Assembly: GCA_963281255.1 (NCBI GenBank)
Contig: OY725494.1
Location: 1,873,934-1,937,933, forward strand
DNA length: 64,000 nucleotides
Origin: Aphrocallistes beatrix
Taxonomy: Eukaryota > Porifera > Hexactinellida > Sceptrulophora > Aphrocallistidae
Reading direction: 5' to 3'
Part shown: positions 11,145-23,900 of the stretch, piece by piece
Position numbering within the stretch: position 1 is the first letter of the stretch
How the letters are laid out: every line of letters begins with the position of its first letter
The notes under the pieces: model-generated
What the model saw: only the letters and a program-made list of their open reading frames with translations
The model's database searches: none
Told to the model about the DNA's origin: nothing
Translations under genes and position numbers: made by a program

Positions 11145-11900
11145 ACTTAGGGCATTCGAAAAGTCTCATCCCAAATCTCTATAGAGAAAATTGGATAAAT
11201 TTTGATTTGTCCATTATATTTCTTAGGGGATCAGCTTCCAATTTGTATATTGGTTTACTTTAAAAGGATAATTATTGTGGTTCCGACATTATATTTTAGT
11301 ACATCGGTTTAAATGAGTCCCTTTGAACGTGATTTTAGGGGTTCCCTTTGATATATTTTCAGTTCTGAGCAAATTTAGATTAAAACTGATCACTCCATCG
11401 ATTTCTACGCATCAACTAACATATAGATTGACTTCTCTAAAGTATTCTAGTTTTAGGCTGAAAGAATAATGTGTTTTGAAAAGGTTTACTATTACTACTA
11501 CTTTTGTCCCCCTTTCTAAGTGGCGAAAATTAGTCAAGAATCCACAAAACGTGGCATAATATTTTTTCAACGCGAGAAATTCTATTGAACACCTGTTTAC
11601 TTTTTCATATTGGTTCTTAGTTATTTAACCTTTTAATGATCTTATTTACGTTTTAAATTTTTATTCTCCCAATTTAGTTCTAAGCCATTTTCAATGGGAA
11701 GATTCCAACTTTTCGACACTACTCAAAACTGATGTACAAAAATCTAATGTAGGAACCATAATAATTGTCCTCTTAAAATAAACCAATATATAAATTAGAA
11801 GCTGATCCCATAAGGAATACAATGGGCAAATCGAAAATATCAATTTTCACTATAATTTGAGATACAGATATGGGATGAGAACTTTTTGAATGCCCTAAGT
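11145..11900. mobile_element. Foldback MITE, 756 bp (ACTTAGGGCATTCG family)
   Basis: Ends read ACTTAGGGCATTCGAAAAGT and, on the complement, ACTTAGGGCATTCAAAAAGT. Complementarity extends into arms of roughly 150 bp, including the blocks around AGCTTCCAATTTGTATATTGG and CAATATATAAATTAGAAGCT. No ORF. A partial relative lies at 43608-43975. The left boundary of the large duplicated block (11413) falls inside this element. Confidence 0.75.
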
Positions 11901-12813
11901 ATTTATTGAGCAATATAGTAAAAACAAATATTAGCACAAATTTCAATTGTTAGATCAGCTGGGTTTAGAGAACACGCACTAACATGATTTTAATGAAGAC
12001 GTTTTATTTTGAATATTGATTTCTCAATACTAATACGGGGAATTACCTATTTTTCAATAATTTGAGTAGCTCAAGATATCATCAACATTAATATTAACTC
12101 GGCGATAATAAATTAAAGGCTCTAACTTGAGCATTATAAAGCACTTCATAGCCTAGATACGATTGTGCATCTACATTTGGGATACATTTGGGGTGTTAAC
12201 GCTACCAAAAGGAAATATGAGCGTGGTTTGAAATTATACTGGTTTGTGCTTTGTGGATTGAAAGTTTGAAATTGAACAATATCCTGGAGAATTGCTTTTG
12301 GAAACTGTAATTTTCTCCGAAAATGTACTTAATAATTAAATAAAAAATTGTGATAATTATAAAAAATAATGCTGTTATTTGAAATTTGCTATACAATTAT
12401 ATCAAACTTCGAAGAATATTTAACAATGTCTTCACCTTCAAAGAGATTAGCCCTTAGACCCCAGGGGTGGCTCATTGTACCCCTGTGCACCTCATTGTCC
12501 CCAGCCATCATCCCCAAATCCTAGACATGCCACTGCTCCTACATAAGAACTACTAAGAATGCAAATTTAAAAGATTCAAATCAACAAATTAAATCTCACA
12601 GTCAAGCATATATTTTCGGATTGCGGTGATATAATATCCATTTTTTCGCAAACTTTGAAATTTGTCTAACAACGCAATTTTTACACGACCGTTTTAGGTA
12701 GCAAATAAAGCTGTTATGCCACAGTTGATAACAAAATCTCAAGGATTAGTTTAACTTAACCCCATTTATAAATTTATGAAAGAGTATAATTGCTAGACTT
12801 AAATCAATTTATA

Positions 12814-13291
12814 CACTCCCTGGACAAAAGTATTCGCACATCTCAATATTTTCCATCTAAATTGTTATGAATGATTCTAATCAATTTTTGAAGTCAAAAA
12901 CATTTAATTAATAAAGATATACTAATTCTGATCCCAAATTCGTTTTCTTCACATTCAAATTACTCACTTTTAAGCTTTCAACTTAATTACTCTTCTTCAA
13001 GATTTAGTATTTTCAGCATTTGCTACCCAATGTCACATGTCCCGAGTTATCACCATTGTATATGATGGTATTGGAGTTACCAGGTGGCACAGTTTGAAAA
13101 TGTTCAACCTTGTGGGAATGTAATTGAGTGGAAGATATAAAGTGAACATTTTGAATGGGGAGAATTATAATTTGAGGTTAATTAAGCGTATATTTTACAA
13201 ATTAAATGCCTTTGACTCGCTAAATAGCATATTATTATAACTATTTCCATGGTATATTTTGTGGTGTCCGAAATCTTTTGTCCAGACAGTG
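12814..13291. repeat. Tc1-type foldback MITE in the PEX5 intron
   Basis: It begins CACTCCCTGGACAAAAGTAT and ends with the complement of CACTGTCTGGACAAAAGATT, with TA at both sides, 478 bp. Long inverted arms flank a CACCATTGTATATGATGGTA centre. It ends 30 bp from the PEX5 exon 1 donor. Confidence 0.85.
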
Positions 13292-13321
13292 TATATTTAT
13301 GAAAGAGTAATAAATTCAAAC

Positions 13322-14168
13322 CTAATAATAACCATGCATCTACATTTTCACATCTGTTTTGTAATTCGGATTCAAAGAATCCGACAGCAGAACTTAGTTG
13401 GCCTTGATTTAGCATCAAAATCCCTTGTTTCATAAGATCACAATCTTCGCCATTTACTTTAGGACATGTAAAATGATAAGCCATTTCCTTTTCATTATCT
13501 TCACGGTTGATCAGCCAAGAATGCGAATCTATGTCGTGTTTTGCTAATGTTTCCCACTGAGACTGCAATTGATCCCAAAATTTAGCATCCTCAAACGTAT
13601 TTAATTTCTCTTCCGCAACATCGTCCAAAGAGTGAACTTTGTTTTCAAAATTGTTAAAATACGTCATGTTTGACACTGATCCTCCTTCATCAGCATAACT
13701 TTGTGCGCAATCTAAAAAAGGATTTTCACTAAATTTTTGTTTTATGTAGGTTCTTGAAAGATAATTAGTAAAGTCAGGAGAATCCTCACACACATTTGAT
13801 TGATGTATAGAGTTTTTCCTCAACAAATGAAAAGTAGAATGTCTAGTCAAGTGTGATTGATGCTGAAAAGGGGTAGCAAAATCGATATAATGATTTAAAG
13901 GCAACATTTGTCCATCTAAAGGAAAATTCAGGGTGTCGAGATTACTTAGAATAGATGTATCTTTTGTTAAAGTTGAAGTATCAGAATGTAATTGGGAATA
14001 TAGAGAGGACATATTGAAAGATTTTGGCAAATCCATATATTCGCAATTATCTTTGTTAATCGTTGCTGTTTTCTCTTTAAAGGATAGATCATGTGATAGA
14101 TGTTGAGAAAGAGTAGAAATAGAATCAAATTCACCACAAGAATCCTGAGCGACATTTCCGATATTCAT
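13322..14168 (-). CDS. PEX5: PEX5, first coding exon (N-terminal and first TPR)
   Basis: The ATG at 14168 starts MNIGNVAQDSCGEFDS. Cys11 sits exactly where PEX5 receptors carry the conserved Cys that is mono-ubiquitinated for recycling, and the following SISTLSQHL resembles the neighbouring conserved NPL..L..H segment, so the start is well supported. The middle is the usual low-conservation, disordered receptor half; KFWDQLQSQWETL (about 13590) looks like the aromatic motif region that contacts PEX14/PEX13. The first TPR begins LMKQGILMLNQGQLSSAVGF and runs to VDAWLLLG at the donor (13322/13321), phase 1, matching the acceptor at 7563. Length is 847 nt. A second copy at 19864-20710 is attributed to misassembly. 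Confidence 0.95.
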
Positions 14169-14493
14169 TTTTAGACAAAAAATAAAAGTTTATCATAGAA
14201 TTAAAAAATAGAGCTAACATAAAAAAATAACTAAATATTTGATTAAAATATATCATCAAATTTTGCTCATTAAATGTTTTGAGCAAATTATTTTCTTAGG
14301 GGATTTCGAACTTTAGAAAATGGATTACTGTCTTAAAAAGGTTGAAATCCCCTGGTTTAGACAAATCCACTTGCTCAACTGAGTCACTAGAGTTAACCAA
14401 TTCTCAATTCTTTATTCTTCCCTTTGCTACTTTAATTCCAACTTTTAGTAGTCACATTCCTGGGATACTCAATTTGGATGTGATTATCACTAG

Positions 14494-14693
14494 AGCGTCA
14501 CAATAAATAACGAATTGCTAATGGTAACGGCTCTACTTGTAGTTCCTCCCGTTCCGGAAAGGCGATCGAGTAGAGGACTGGTGGTACATATTCGAGGCGA
14601 CGATTCACTACGTCCGCGAAGGAGAGTTTGGGAAAAATGCGATACAGTTGAATTTGGGCTAACTATCGAATTTCGTATTCTAGCTAAACCATA
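14494..14693 (+). CDS. Unrecognised short ORF, CpG-rich, divergent from PEX5
   Basis: Open from 14494 with an ATG at 14521, giving about 57 residues that start MVTALLVVPPVPERRSSRG and contain LRPRRRVWEKCDTVEF. It is more GC- and CpG-rich than its surroundings (for example GGCGATCGAG and CGTCCGCGAAGG), which suggests coding or a promoter CpG patch. It lies about 350 bp upstream of the PEX5 ATG on the other strand and ends just before a TTAA MITE. The minus strand is also open here. It could be an exon of a divergent neighbour or part of the PEX5 promoter. No family recognised. Confidence 0.25.
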
Positions 14694-15150
14694 ATTTGAA
14701 AATTTTCCTTTAAGGTTGGCCTTTCCTATGGGCATTTTGTTTTTTATCAAAAATTTGCCAAAGGCCTTTTTAATCATTTTTAGATTTTCGATGCTAATAT
14801 TTTTCCACTTAGAGCCACTTGCACCACCTGGTGTCGCCCAAAAAGGACACATTTTTGAACAGAATGTATCATCTCCATAACTTCTTTGAACCATGTCCGA
14901 TCATCATTTTAATGCTAAATTCGTGCTCAGCACTGAATTTCCAGCAATTTGATATACAGGGTGTTTCACAATTGATGTCGTATTTTTATATTAGATTATA
15001 TTAGACACCCATTTAACGAAATCTATTTAGTTCCACTTACAAAAATTGATATTATTTACTATTTTCTCTCGAATATAATTTCATTCATCAGTAACAAATT
15101 CCACTGTTTATATATTCTATACGAAATTGGGCTAAAAATAGTATCAAATT

Positions 15151-17290
15151 ATGGTGAAAGAACACAGTATCATGATTCGCTCACAGGCTGTTGGCATGTT
15201 ACAAGCAGGTTCTTCTCAGAAGTTTGTGTCTATGAAACTTGGTGTTAACATCCGCACAATTCAGGGTTGGAATTATTCAAGAGTGATTTATCATTAGAAA
15301 ACCAGGGGGGGCCGTGGACGTAAATCGTCCGTACCTAAAATTGCAAAGATTGTAATCACGAAATCTATAGGCAAAAAACGGCGTTCTGTGCGTAATCTTT
15401 CCCGGGAATTAAAGTTGAAAGGTCTTTCAATATCTTACAGTACAGTATATCGTTATTTGAAAAGAGAAAAGGGAGTAAAATCTTACAGACGCCAGCGGCA
15501 ACCGTTATTAACCGAGAAAATCAAAGCCGCACGACTAAAATTTTGCAAAGAACGTGCCAATTGGACAGTAGACGATGGGAGAAATGTACTATTCACAGAT
15601 GAGTCCCCGTTTCAATTAAATCATCCCTCAAACCGGAAAAATGATTGTGTTTGGGCCAGAAATCCATCGGAGGTTGAGCCCATTCAAACAGTGAAGTTTC
15701 CCAAGGAAATTCAAGTATGGGGTATGATGTCATATCGTGCACTGTCAGAGTTGCACTTTATCCCTGTTGGGCAAACTGTAACCGCAGATTACTATATTAA
15801 CGAGATTCTGGATAAAACTGTCTACAATGAACAGAAAACGAAAAACAGGCACCGTTTTGCAACGGAAAATGTTAAAAAATATGTCCGGTGCGATATTTCA
15901 ACAAGATGGTGCCCCAGCTCACAACGCAAAATTTACTCAATGTTGGTTAAGGTTGGCCTTTCCTATGGGCATTTTGTTTTTTATCTAAAATTTGCCAAGA
16001 CCTTTTTATTCATTTTTAGATCCCTAAGGGGTTCTTAACATTAATTTCGATTTTTAGAATTTCAATGCTAATATTCACCACTTAGAGCCACTTCTACCAC
16101 CTGGTGACGCCCAAAAAAGGACACATTTTTGAAACGGAAAATCTCATATCCATAACTTCTTTGAACCATGTTAGATCATCATTTAAATGCCAGCAATTTG
16201 ATATATATATTGGACATATTTGGAGAATTCTTTGGCTGCGGGTTCCTAACAACGGCCAGGAATGTGAAAAAATTTCTGGCCGTTGCTATGCACGGACATC
16301 CAAAAACTTCTCCAAATATGGTCAATATATATATATCAAATTGCTGGAAATTTAGTGCTGAGCACGAATTTAGTATTAAAATGATGATCTGACATGGTTG
16401 AAAGAAGTTATTGATCTCGGATTCCTGCGGACACTATCGAATGTGGTAATTTTTGGGTGGCCAGTCAACAATGACCCGTTTTTCCCACTTTTGATGGAGA
16501 AAATTTTGATATACCATATTTTGAAGTTAGGTACTGCTATATGTAGTCGAATAAGGATATTTGCATGTTATTTAATATTCCAAAGCAGTTAATACTAATG
16601 GCAATTGAGGTACATATATAAATATTTTCTAAATCTATTTTCTAGGACTATTTTTTTAAGCAATTATAAAGTTGATAACTTTTTGTAAATTCAACCTAGG
16701 GGCGAAAACTCAACGGTTTCTGATAGATCTCGAAGAGTAGAACATAATGAATAGACAGAATTTTGATATTAGGAATAAAAAGAGAATTATGAAAAAAATA
16801 GTTGAAAAATTACTAAAAATAAACTTCCTGGGGTGTTTTGGTGTGAATTTTTAACAATATTCAAAATTCGGTCTGTTCATTAGTTAGATCATCGATTTAT
16901 GAATGAATTTGAAAAGTTTCTAAAGGATTGTATGCATATTGTGTCCGATTTCTTCCTTGTAAAATGACCAAAAATTAAATGAATCGGTTGAAAATGTCAA
17001 AAGTTAGCAATTATAGGAAAGGCAAACCTTAAGAGGAAGGATAAACAGGTTTTGGGCGAAGGGGACCTGGCCAGCGAACTCTCCAGACGAATCCTATCGA
17101 GAATATATGGTCGATTTTGAAAAATGATCTGGATTTAGTGGGTGAGTCAAAAGATTTAAAAATGCTGGAGAATCAACTAAAAACTGCATGGTCCAATATT
17201 TCACCTGACCTTTTGGGAAACTTAATAGATGGGATGCCAAATCGCATTAAAACGTGCATTGAACTCAAAGGTGGATATATTGGTAAATAA
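15151..17290 (+). pseudogene. Tc1-like transposase, split by a TTAA MITE
   Basis: Start ATG at 15151 (MVKEHSIMIRSQAVGMLQAG, helix-turn-helix). A premature TAG follows near 15297, then a good frame 15302-15850 with GRGRKSS, LSISYSTVYRYLKREKG and the first catalytic Asp in VLFTDESPFQ (about 15600). A frameshift near 15840-15880 precedes FQQDGAPAHNA (second Asp). MITE B (15951-17028) inserts at a TTAA; removing it and one TTAA restores a frame running QCWL then RGRINRFWAKG. A 2-nt loss follows in SPDLNPIE, and the C-terminus ends NRIKTCIELKGG at 17290. Assuming the lost residue, 37 residues separate the second Asp and the Glu, suggesting DD37E. Inactive. Confidence 0.85.
15951..17028. mobile_element. 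TTAA-target MITE 'B' inside the Tc1 transposase
   Basis: GGTTGGCCTTTCCTATGGGC at the left and GGAAAGGCAAACC at the right are bounded by TTAA at 15947-15950 and 17029-17032. It is 1078 bp with no usable ORF. It belongs to the same family as MITE A, which encloses the Tc1 element. Confidence 0.9.
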
Positions 17291-17754
17291 TTGTAGCTGT
17301 ATTCCAATTATAAGTTACATGTAATTATGTAATACGACATCAATTGTGAAACACCCTGTATATATTGGACACATTTGGAGAAATTCTTTGGCTGCGGGTT
17401 CCTAGCAACGACCAGGAATGTGAAAAATTTCCTGGCAGTTGCTATGAACGGACATCCAAAAAATCTCAAAATTTAGTCAATATATATATAACAAATTACT
17501 GGAAATTAGTTCTGAGCACGAATTTTACATTAAAATGATGATCTGACATGGTTCAAAGAAGTTATTGATCTGGGATTCCGGAGGATACTATCGAGTGTGG
17601 TTATTTTTGGGTAGCCAGTCATCATTGACCAGTTTTTCACACTTTTGACGGTGAAAAATTTTGATATACCATATTTTGAAGTTAAGTACTACTATAAGTT
17701 GTCGAATAAGGATACTTGCATGTTATTTAAGGATACCGCCCGTGAAAAATCCAT

Positions 17755-17954
17755 NNNNNNNNNNNNNNNNNNNNNNNNNNNNNNNNNNNNNNNNNNNNNN
17801 NNNNNNNNNNNNNNNNNNNNNNNNNNNNNNNNNNNNNNNNNNNNNNNNNNNNNNNNNNNNNNNNNNNNNNNNNNNNNNNNNNNNNNNNNNNNNNNNNNNN
17901 NNNNNNNNNNNNNNNNNNNNNNNNNNNNNNNNNNNNNNNNNNNNNNNNNNNNNN
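17755..17954. other. Assembly gap, 200 Ns
   Basis: Exactly 200 Ns, a round size typical of scaffolder-inserted gaps of unknown true length. The flanks are the end of duplicate copy 1 plus a 24-bp unmatched tail, and the start of copy 2. Confidence 0.99.
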
Positions 17955-20900
17955 CAACTAACATATAGATTGACTTCTCTAAAGTATTCTAGTTTTAGGC
18001 TGAAAGAATAATGTGTTTTGAAAAGGTTTACTATTACTACTACTTTTGTCCCCCTTTCTAAGTGGCGAAAATTAGTCAAGAATCCACAAAACGTGGCATA
18101 ATATTTTTTCAACGCGAGAAATTCTATTGAACACCTGTTTACTTTTTCATATTGGTTCTTAGTTATTTAACCTTTTAATGATCTTATTTACGTTTTAAAT
18201 TTTTATTCTCCCAATTTAGTTCTAAGCCATTTTCAATGGGAAGATTCCAACTTTTCGACACTACTCAAAACTGATGTACAAAAATCTAATGTAGGAACCA
18301 TAATAATTGTCCTCTTAAAATAAACCAATATATAAATTAGAAGCTGATCCCATAAGGAATACAATGGGCAAATCGAAAATATCAATTTTCACTATAATTT
18401 GAGATACAGATATGGGATGAGAACTTTTTGAATGCCCTAAGTATTTATTGAGCAATATAGTAAAAACAAATATTAGCACAAATTTCAATTGTTAGATCAG
18501 CTGGGTTTAGAGAACACGCACTAACATGATTTTAATGAAGACGTTTTATTTTGAATATTGATTTCTCAATACTAATACGGGGAATTACCTATTTTTCAAT
18601 AATTTGAGTAGCTCAAGATATCATCAACATTAATATTAACTCGGCGATAATAAATTAAAGGCTCTAACTTGAGCATTATAAAGCACTTCATAGCCTAGAT
18701 ACGATTGTGCATCTACATTTGGGATACATTTGGGGTGTTAACGCTACCAAAAGGAAATATGAGCGTGGTTTGAAATTATACTGGTTTGTGCTTTGTGGAT
18801 TGAAAGTTTGAAATTGAACAATATCCTGGAGAATTGCTTTTGGAAACTGTAATTTTCTCCGAAAATGTACTTAATAATTAAATAAAAAATTGTGATAATT
18901 ATAAAAAATAATGCTGTTATTTGAAATTTGCTATACAATTATATCAAACTTCGAAGAATATTTAACAATGTCTTCACCTTCAAAGAGATTAGCCCTTAGA
19001 CCCCAGGGGTGGCTCATTGTACCCCTGTGCACCTCATTGTCCCCAGCCATCATCCCCAAATCCTAGACATGCCACTGCTCCTACATAAGAACTACTAAGA
19101 ATGCAAATTTAAAAGATTCAAATCAACAAATTAAATCTCACAGTCAAGCATATATTTTCGGATTGCGGTGATATAATATCCATTTTTTCGCAAACTTTGA
19201 AATTTGTCTAACAACGCAATTTTTACACGACCGTTTTAGGTAGCAAATAAAGCTGTTATGCCACAGTTGATAACAAAATCTCAAGGATTAGTTTAACTTA
19301 ACCCCATTTATAAATTTATGAAAGAGTATAATTGCTAGACTTAAATCAATTTATACACTCCCTGGACAAAAGTATTCGCACATCTCAATATTTTCCATCT
19401 AAATTGTTATGAATGATTCTAATCAATTTTTGAAGTCAAAAACATTTAATTAATAAAGATATACTAATTCTGATCCCAAATTCGTTTTCTTCACATTCAA
19501 ATTACTCACTTTTAAGCTTTCAACTTAATTACTCTTCTTCAAGATTTAGTATTTTCAGCATTTGCTACCCAATGTCACATGTCCCGAGTTATCACCATTG
19601 TATATGATGGTATTGGAGTTACCAGGTGGCACAGTTTGAAAATGTTCAACCTTGTGGGAATGTAATTGAGTGGAAGATATAAAGTGAACATTTTGAATGG
19701 GGAGAATTATAATTTGAGGTTAATTAAGCGTATATTTTACAAATTAAATGCCTTTGACTCGCTAAATAGCATATTATTATAACTATTTCCATGGTATATT
19801 TTGTGGTGTCCGAAATCTTTTGTCCAGACAGTGTATATTTATGAAAGAGTAATAAATTCAAACCTAATAATAACCATGCATCTACATTTTCACATCTGTT
19901 TTGTAATTCGGATTCAAAGAATCCGACAGCAGAACTTAGTTGGCCTTGATTTAGCATCAAAATCCCTTGTTTCATAAGATCACAATCTTCGCCATTTACT
20001 TTAGGACATGTAAAATGATAAGCCATTTCCTTTTCATTATCTTCACGGTTGATCAGCCAAGAATGCGAATCTATGTCGTGTTTTGCTAATGTTTCCCACT
20101 GAGACTGCAATTGATCCCAAAATTTAGCATCCTCAAACGTATTTAATTTCTCTTCCGCAACATCGTCCAAAGAGTGAACTTTGTTTTCAAAATTGTTAAA
20201 ATACGTCATGTTTGACACTGATCCTCCTTCATCAGCATAACTTTGTGCGCAATCTAAAAAAGGATTTTCACTAAATTTTTGTTTTATGTAGGTTCTTGAA
20301 AGATAATTAGTAAAGTCAGGAGAATCCTCACACACATTTGATTGATGTATAGAGTTTTTCCTCAACAAATGAAAAGTAGAATGTCTAGTCAAGTGTGATT
20401 GATGCTGAAAAGGGGTAGCAAAATCGATATAATGATTTAAAGGCAACATTTGTCCATCTAAAGGAAAATTCAGGGTGTCGAGATTACTTAGAATAGATGT
20501 ATCTTTTGTTAAAGTTGAAGTATCAGAATGTAATTGGGAATATAGAGAGGACATATTGAAAGATTTTGGCAAATCCATATATTCGCAATTATCTTTGTTA
20601 ATCGTTGCTGTTTTCTCTTTAAAGGATAGATCATGTGATAGATGTTGAGAAAGAGTAGAAATAGAATCAAATTCACCACAAGAATCCTGAGCGACATTTC
20701 CGATATTCATTTTTAGACAAAAAATAAAAGTTTATCATAGAATTAAAAAATAGAGCTAACATAAAAAAATAACTAAATATTTGATTAAAATATATCATCA
20801 AATTTTGCTCATTAAATGTTTTGAGCAAATTATTTTCTTAGGGGATTTCGAACTTTAGAAAATGGATTACTGTCTTAAAAAGGTTGAAATCCCCTGGTTT

Positions 20901-23900
20901 AGACAAATCCACTTGCTCAACTGAGTCACTAGAGTTAACCAATTCTCAATTCTTTATTCTTCCCTTTGCTACTTTAATTCCAACTTTTAGTAGTCACATT
21001 CCTGGGATACTCAATTTGGATGTGATTATCACTAGAGCGTCACAATAAATAACGAATTGCTAATGGTAACGGCTCTACTTGTAGTTCCTCCCGTTCCGGA
21101 AAGGCGATCGAGTAGAGGACTGGTGGTACATATTCGAGGCGACGATTCACTACGTCCGCGAAGGAGAGTTTGGGAAAAATGCGATACAGTTGAATTTGGG
21201 CTAACTATCGAATTTCGTATTCTAGCTAAACCATAATTTGAAAATTTTCCTTTAAGGTTGGCCTTTCCTATGGGCATTTTGTTTTTTATCAAAAATTTGC
21301 CAAAGGCCTTTTTAATCATTTTTAGATTTTCGATGCTAATATTTTTCCACTTAGAGCCACTTGCACCACCTGGTGTCGCCCAAAAAGGACACATTTTTGA
21401 ACAGAATGTATCATCTCCATAACTTCTTTGAACCATGTCCGATCATCATTTTAATGCTAAATTCGTGCTCAGCACTGAATTTCCAGCAATTTGATATACA
21501 GGGTGTTTCACAATTGATGTCGTATTTTTATATTAGATTATATTAGACACCCATTTAACGAAATCTATTTAGTTCCACTTACAAAAATTGATATTATTTA
21601 CTATTTTCTCTCGAATATAATTTCATTCATCAGTAACAAATTCCACTGTTTATATATTCTATACGAAATTGGGCTAAAAATAGTATCAAATTATGGTGAA
21701 AGAACACAGTATCATGATTCGCTCACAGGCTGTTGGCATGTTACAAGCAGGTTCTTCTCAGAAGTTTGTGTCTATGAAACTTGGTGTTAACATCCGCACA
21801 ATTCAGGGTTGGAATTATTCAAGAGTGATTTATCATTAGAAAACCAGGGGGGGCCGTGGACGTAAATCGTCCGTACCTAAAATTGCAAAGATTGTAATCA
21901 CGAAATCTATAGGCAAAAAACGGCGTTCTGTGCGTAATCTTTCCCGGGAATTAAAGTTGAAAGGTCTTTCAATATCTTACAGTACAGTATATCGTTATTT
22001 GAAAAGAGAAAAGGGAGTAAAATCTTACAGACGCCAGCGGCAACCGTTATTAACCGAGAAAATCAAAGCCGCACGACTAAAATTTTGCAAAGAACGTGCC
22101 AATTGGACAGTAGACGATGGGAGAAATGTACTATTCACAGATGAGTCCCCGTTTCAATTAAATCATCCCTCAAACCGGAAAAATGATTGTGTTTGGGCCA
22201 GAAATCCATCGGAGGTTGAGCCCATTCAAACAGTGAAGTTTCCCAAGGAAATTCAAGTATGGGGTATGATGTCATATCGTGCACTGTCAGAGTTGCACTT
22301 TATCCCTGTTGGGCAAACTGTAACCGCAGATTACTATATTAACGAGATTCTGGATAAAACTGTCTACAATGAACAGAAAACGAAAAACAGGCACCGTTTT
22401 GCAACGGAAAATGTTAAAAAATATGTCCGGTGCGATATTTCAACAAGATGGTGCCCCAGCTCACAACGCAAAATTTACTCAATGTTGGTTAAGGTTGGCC
22501 TTTCCTATGGGCATTTTGTTTTTTATCTAAAATTTGCCAAGACCTTTTTATTCATTTTTAGATCCCTAAGGGGTTCTTAACATTAATTTCGATTTTTAGA
22601 ATTTCAATGCTAATATTCACCACTTAGAGCCACTTCTACCACCTGGTGACGCCCAAAAAAGGACACATTTTTGAAACGGAAAATCTCATATCCATAACTT
22701 CTTTGAACCATGTTAGATCATCATTTAAATGCCAGCAATTTGATATATATATTGGACATATTTGGAGAATTCTTTGGCTGCGGGTTCCTAACAACGGCCA
22801 GGAATGTGAAAAAATTTCTGGCCGTTGCTATGCACGGACATCCAAAAACTTCTCCAAATATGGTCAATATATATATATCAAATTGCTGGAAATTTAGTGC
22901 TGAGCACGAATTTAGTATTAAAATGATGATCTGACATGGTTGAAAGAAGTTATTGATCTCGGATTCCTGCGGACACTATCGAATGTGGTAATTTTTGGGT
23001 GGCCAGTCAACAATGACCCGTTTTTCCCACTTTTGATGGAGAAAATTTTGATATACCATATTTTGAAGTTAGGTACTGCTATATGTAGTCGAATAAGGAT
23101 ATTTGCATGTTATTTAATATTCCAAAGCAGTTAATACTAATGGCAATTGAGGTACATATATAAATATTTTCTAAATCTATTTTCTAGGACTATTTTTTTA
23201 AGCAATTATAAAGTTGATAACTTTTTGTAAATTCAACCTAGGGGCGAAAACTCAACGGTTTCTGATAGATCTCGAAGAGTAGAACATAATGAATAGACAG
23301 AATTTTGATATTAGGAATAAAAAGAGAATTATGAAAAAAATAGTTGAAAAATTACTAAAAATAAACTTCCTGGGGTGTTTTGGTGTGAATTTTTAACAAT
23401 ATTCAAAATTCGGTCTGTTCATTAGTTAGATCATCGATTTATGAATGAATTTGAAAAGTTTCTAAAGGATTGTATGCATATTGTGTCCGATTTCTTCCTT
23501 GTAAAATGACCAAAAATTAAATGAATCGGTTGAAAATGTCAAAAGTTAGCAATTATAGGAAAGGCAAACCTTAAGAGGAAGGATAAACAGGTTTTGGGCG
23601 AAGGGGACCTGGCCAGCGAACTCTCCAGACGAATCCTATCGAGAATATATGGTCGATTTTGAAAAATGATCTGGATTTAGTGGGTGAGTCAAAAGATTTA
23701 AAAATGCTGGAGAATCAACTAAAAACTGCATGGTCCAATATTTCACCTGACCTTTTGGGAAACTTAATAGATGGGATGCCAAATCGCATTAAAACGTGCA
23801 TTGAACTCAAAGGTGGATATATTGGTAAATAATTGTAGCTGTATTCCAATTATAAGTTACATGTAATTATGTAATACGACATCAATTGTGAAACACCCTG

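Larger units (their letters stand above)
7564..13321 (-). other. PEX5 intron, 5.76 kb, built of transposon relics
   Basis: The donor GTTTGAAT at 13321 and the acceptor TTTGTCTAG at 7564 bound this phase-1 intron. It contains a pogo-like MITE, a mariner relic, an FTA copy nested in a Tc1 MITE, a foldback element and another Tc1 MITE, each listed separately. I recognise nothing in 9463-9990 or 11901-12813. Confidence 0.9.
14957..17358 (+). mobile_element. Tc1-like transposon (DD37E-like), interrupted by MITE B
   Basis: Perfect inverted termini CAGGGTGTTTCACAATTGAT (14957) and complement (to 17358) match over about 28 bp and are flanked by TA. Without the 1.08-kb MITE inside, the element is about 1.3 kb, normal for Tc1. 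It inserted at the central TA run of MITE A. Confidence 0.9.
11413..17730. repeat. Large direct duplicate, copy 1 (before the gap)
   Basis: This 6318-bp block recurs with a constant offset of 6542 bp at 17955-24272. I saw no mismatch in any stretch I compared, and every ORF translates identically. It covers part of the foldback MITE, a Tc1 MITE, PEX5 exon 1, and the nested TTAA-MITE/Tc1 stack. Identity ends at 17730; a 24-bp unmatched tail (17731-17754) then runs into the Ns. Most likely an assembly artefact. Confidence 0.95.
14714..17730. mobile_element. TTAA-target MITE 'A', interrupted by a Tc1-like element, cut by the gap
   Basis: It starts GGTTGGCCTTTCCTATGGGC right after TTAA (14710-14713). 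In the second copy of the block the other end is GGAAAGGCCAACC followed by TTAA at 24821-24824, so the family has about 18-bp inverted ends and TTAA target duplications, as in piggyBac or Kolobok. The body has the TTGGACACATTTGGAGAAAT and GTGCTGAGCACGAATTT blocks shared with MITEs B, C and G. A Tc1-like element entered at a central TA. This copy is truncated at 17730. Confidence 0.8.

Noticed and set aside
14490..14894. Minus-strand 134-residue frame
   Set aside because: About half of it is TTAA MITE sequence shared with non-coding copies, so it is not a gene as a whole; the CpG-rich part is noted separately.
17645..18112. Frames running through the Ns
   Set aside because: They consist of unknown residues with no stops possible; an artefact of the gap.
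19864..20710. A second PEX5 gene or alternative first exon
   Set aside because: It sits in the exact duplicate across the N gap with no change found, and no second C-terminal exon exists. Treated as an assembly duplicate.
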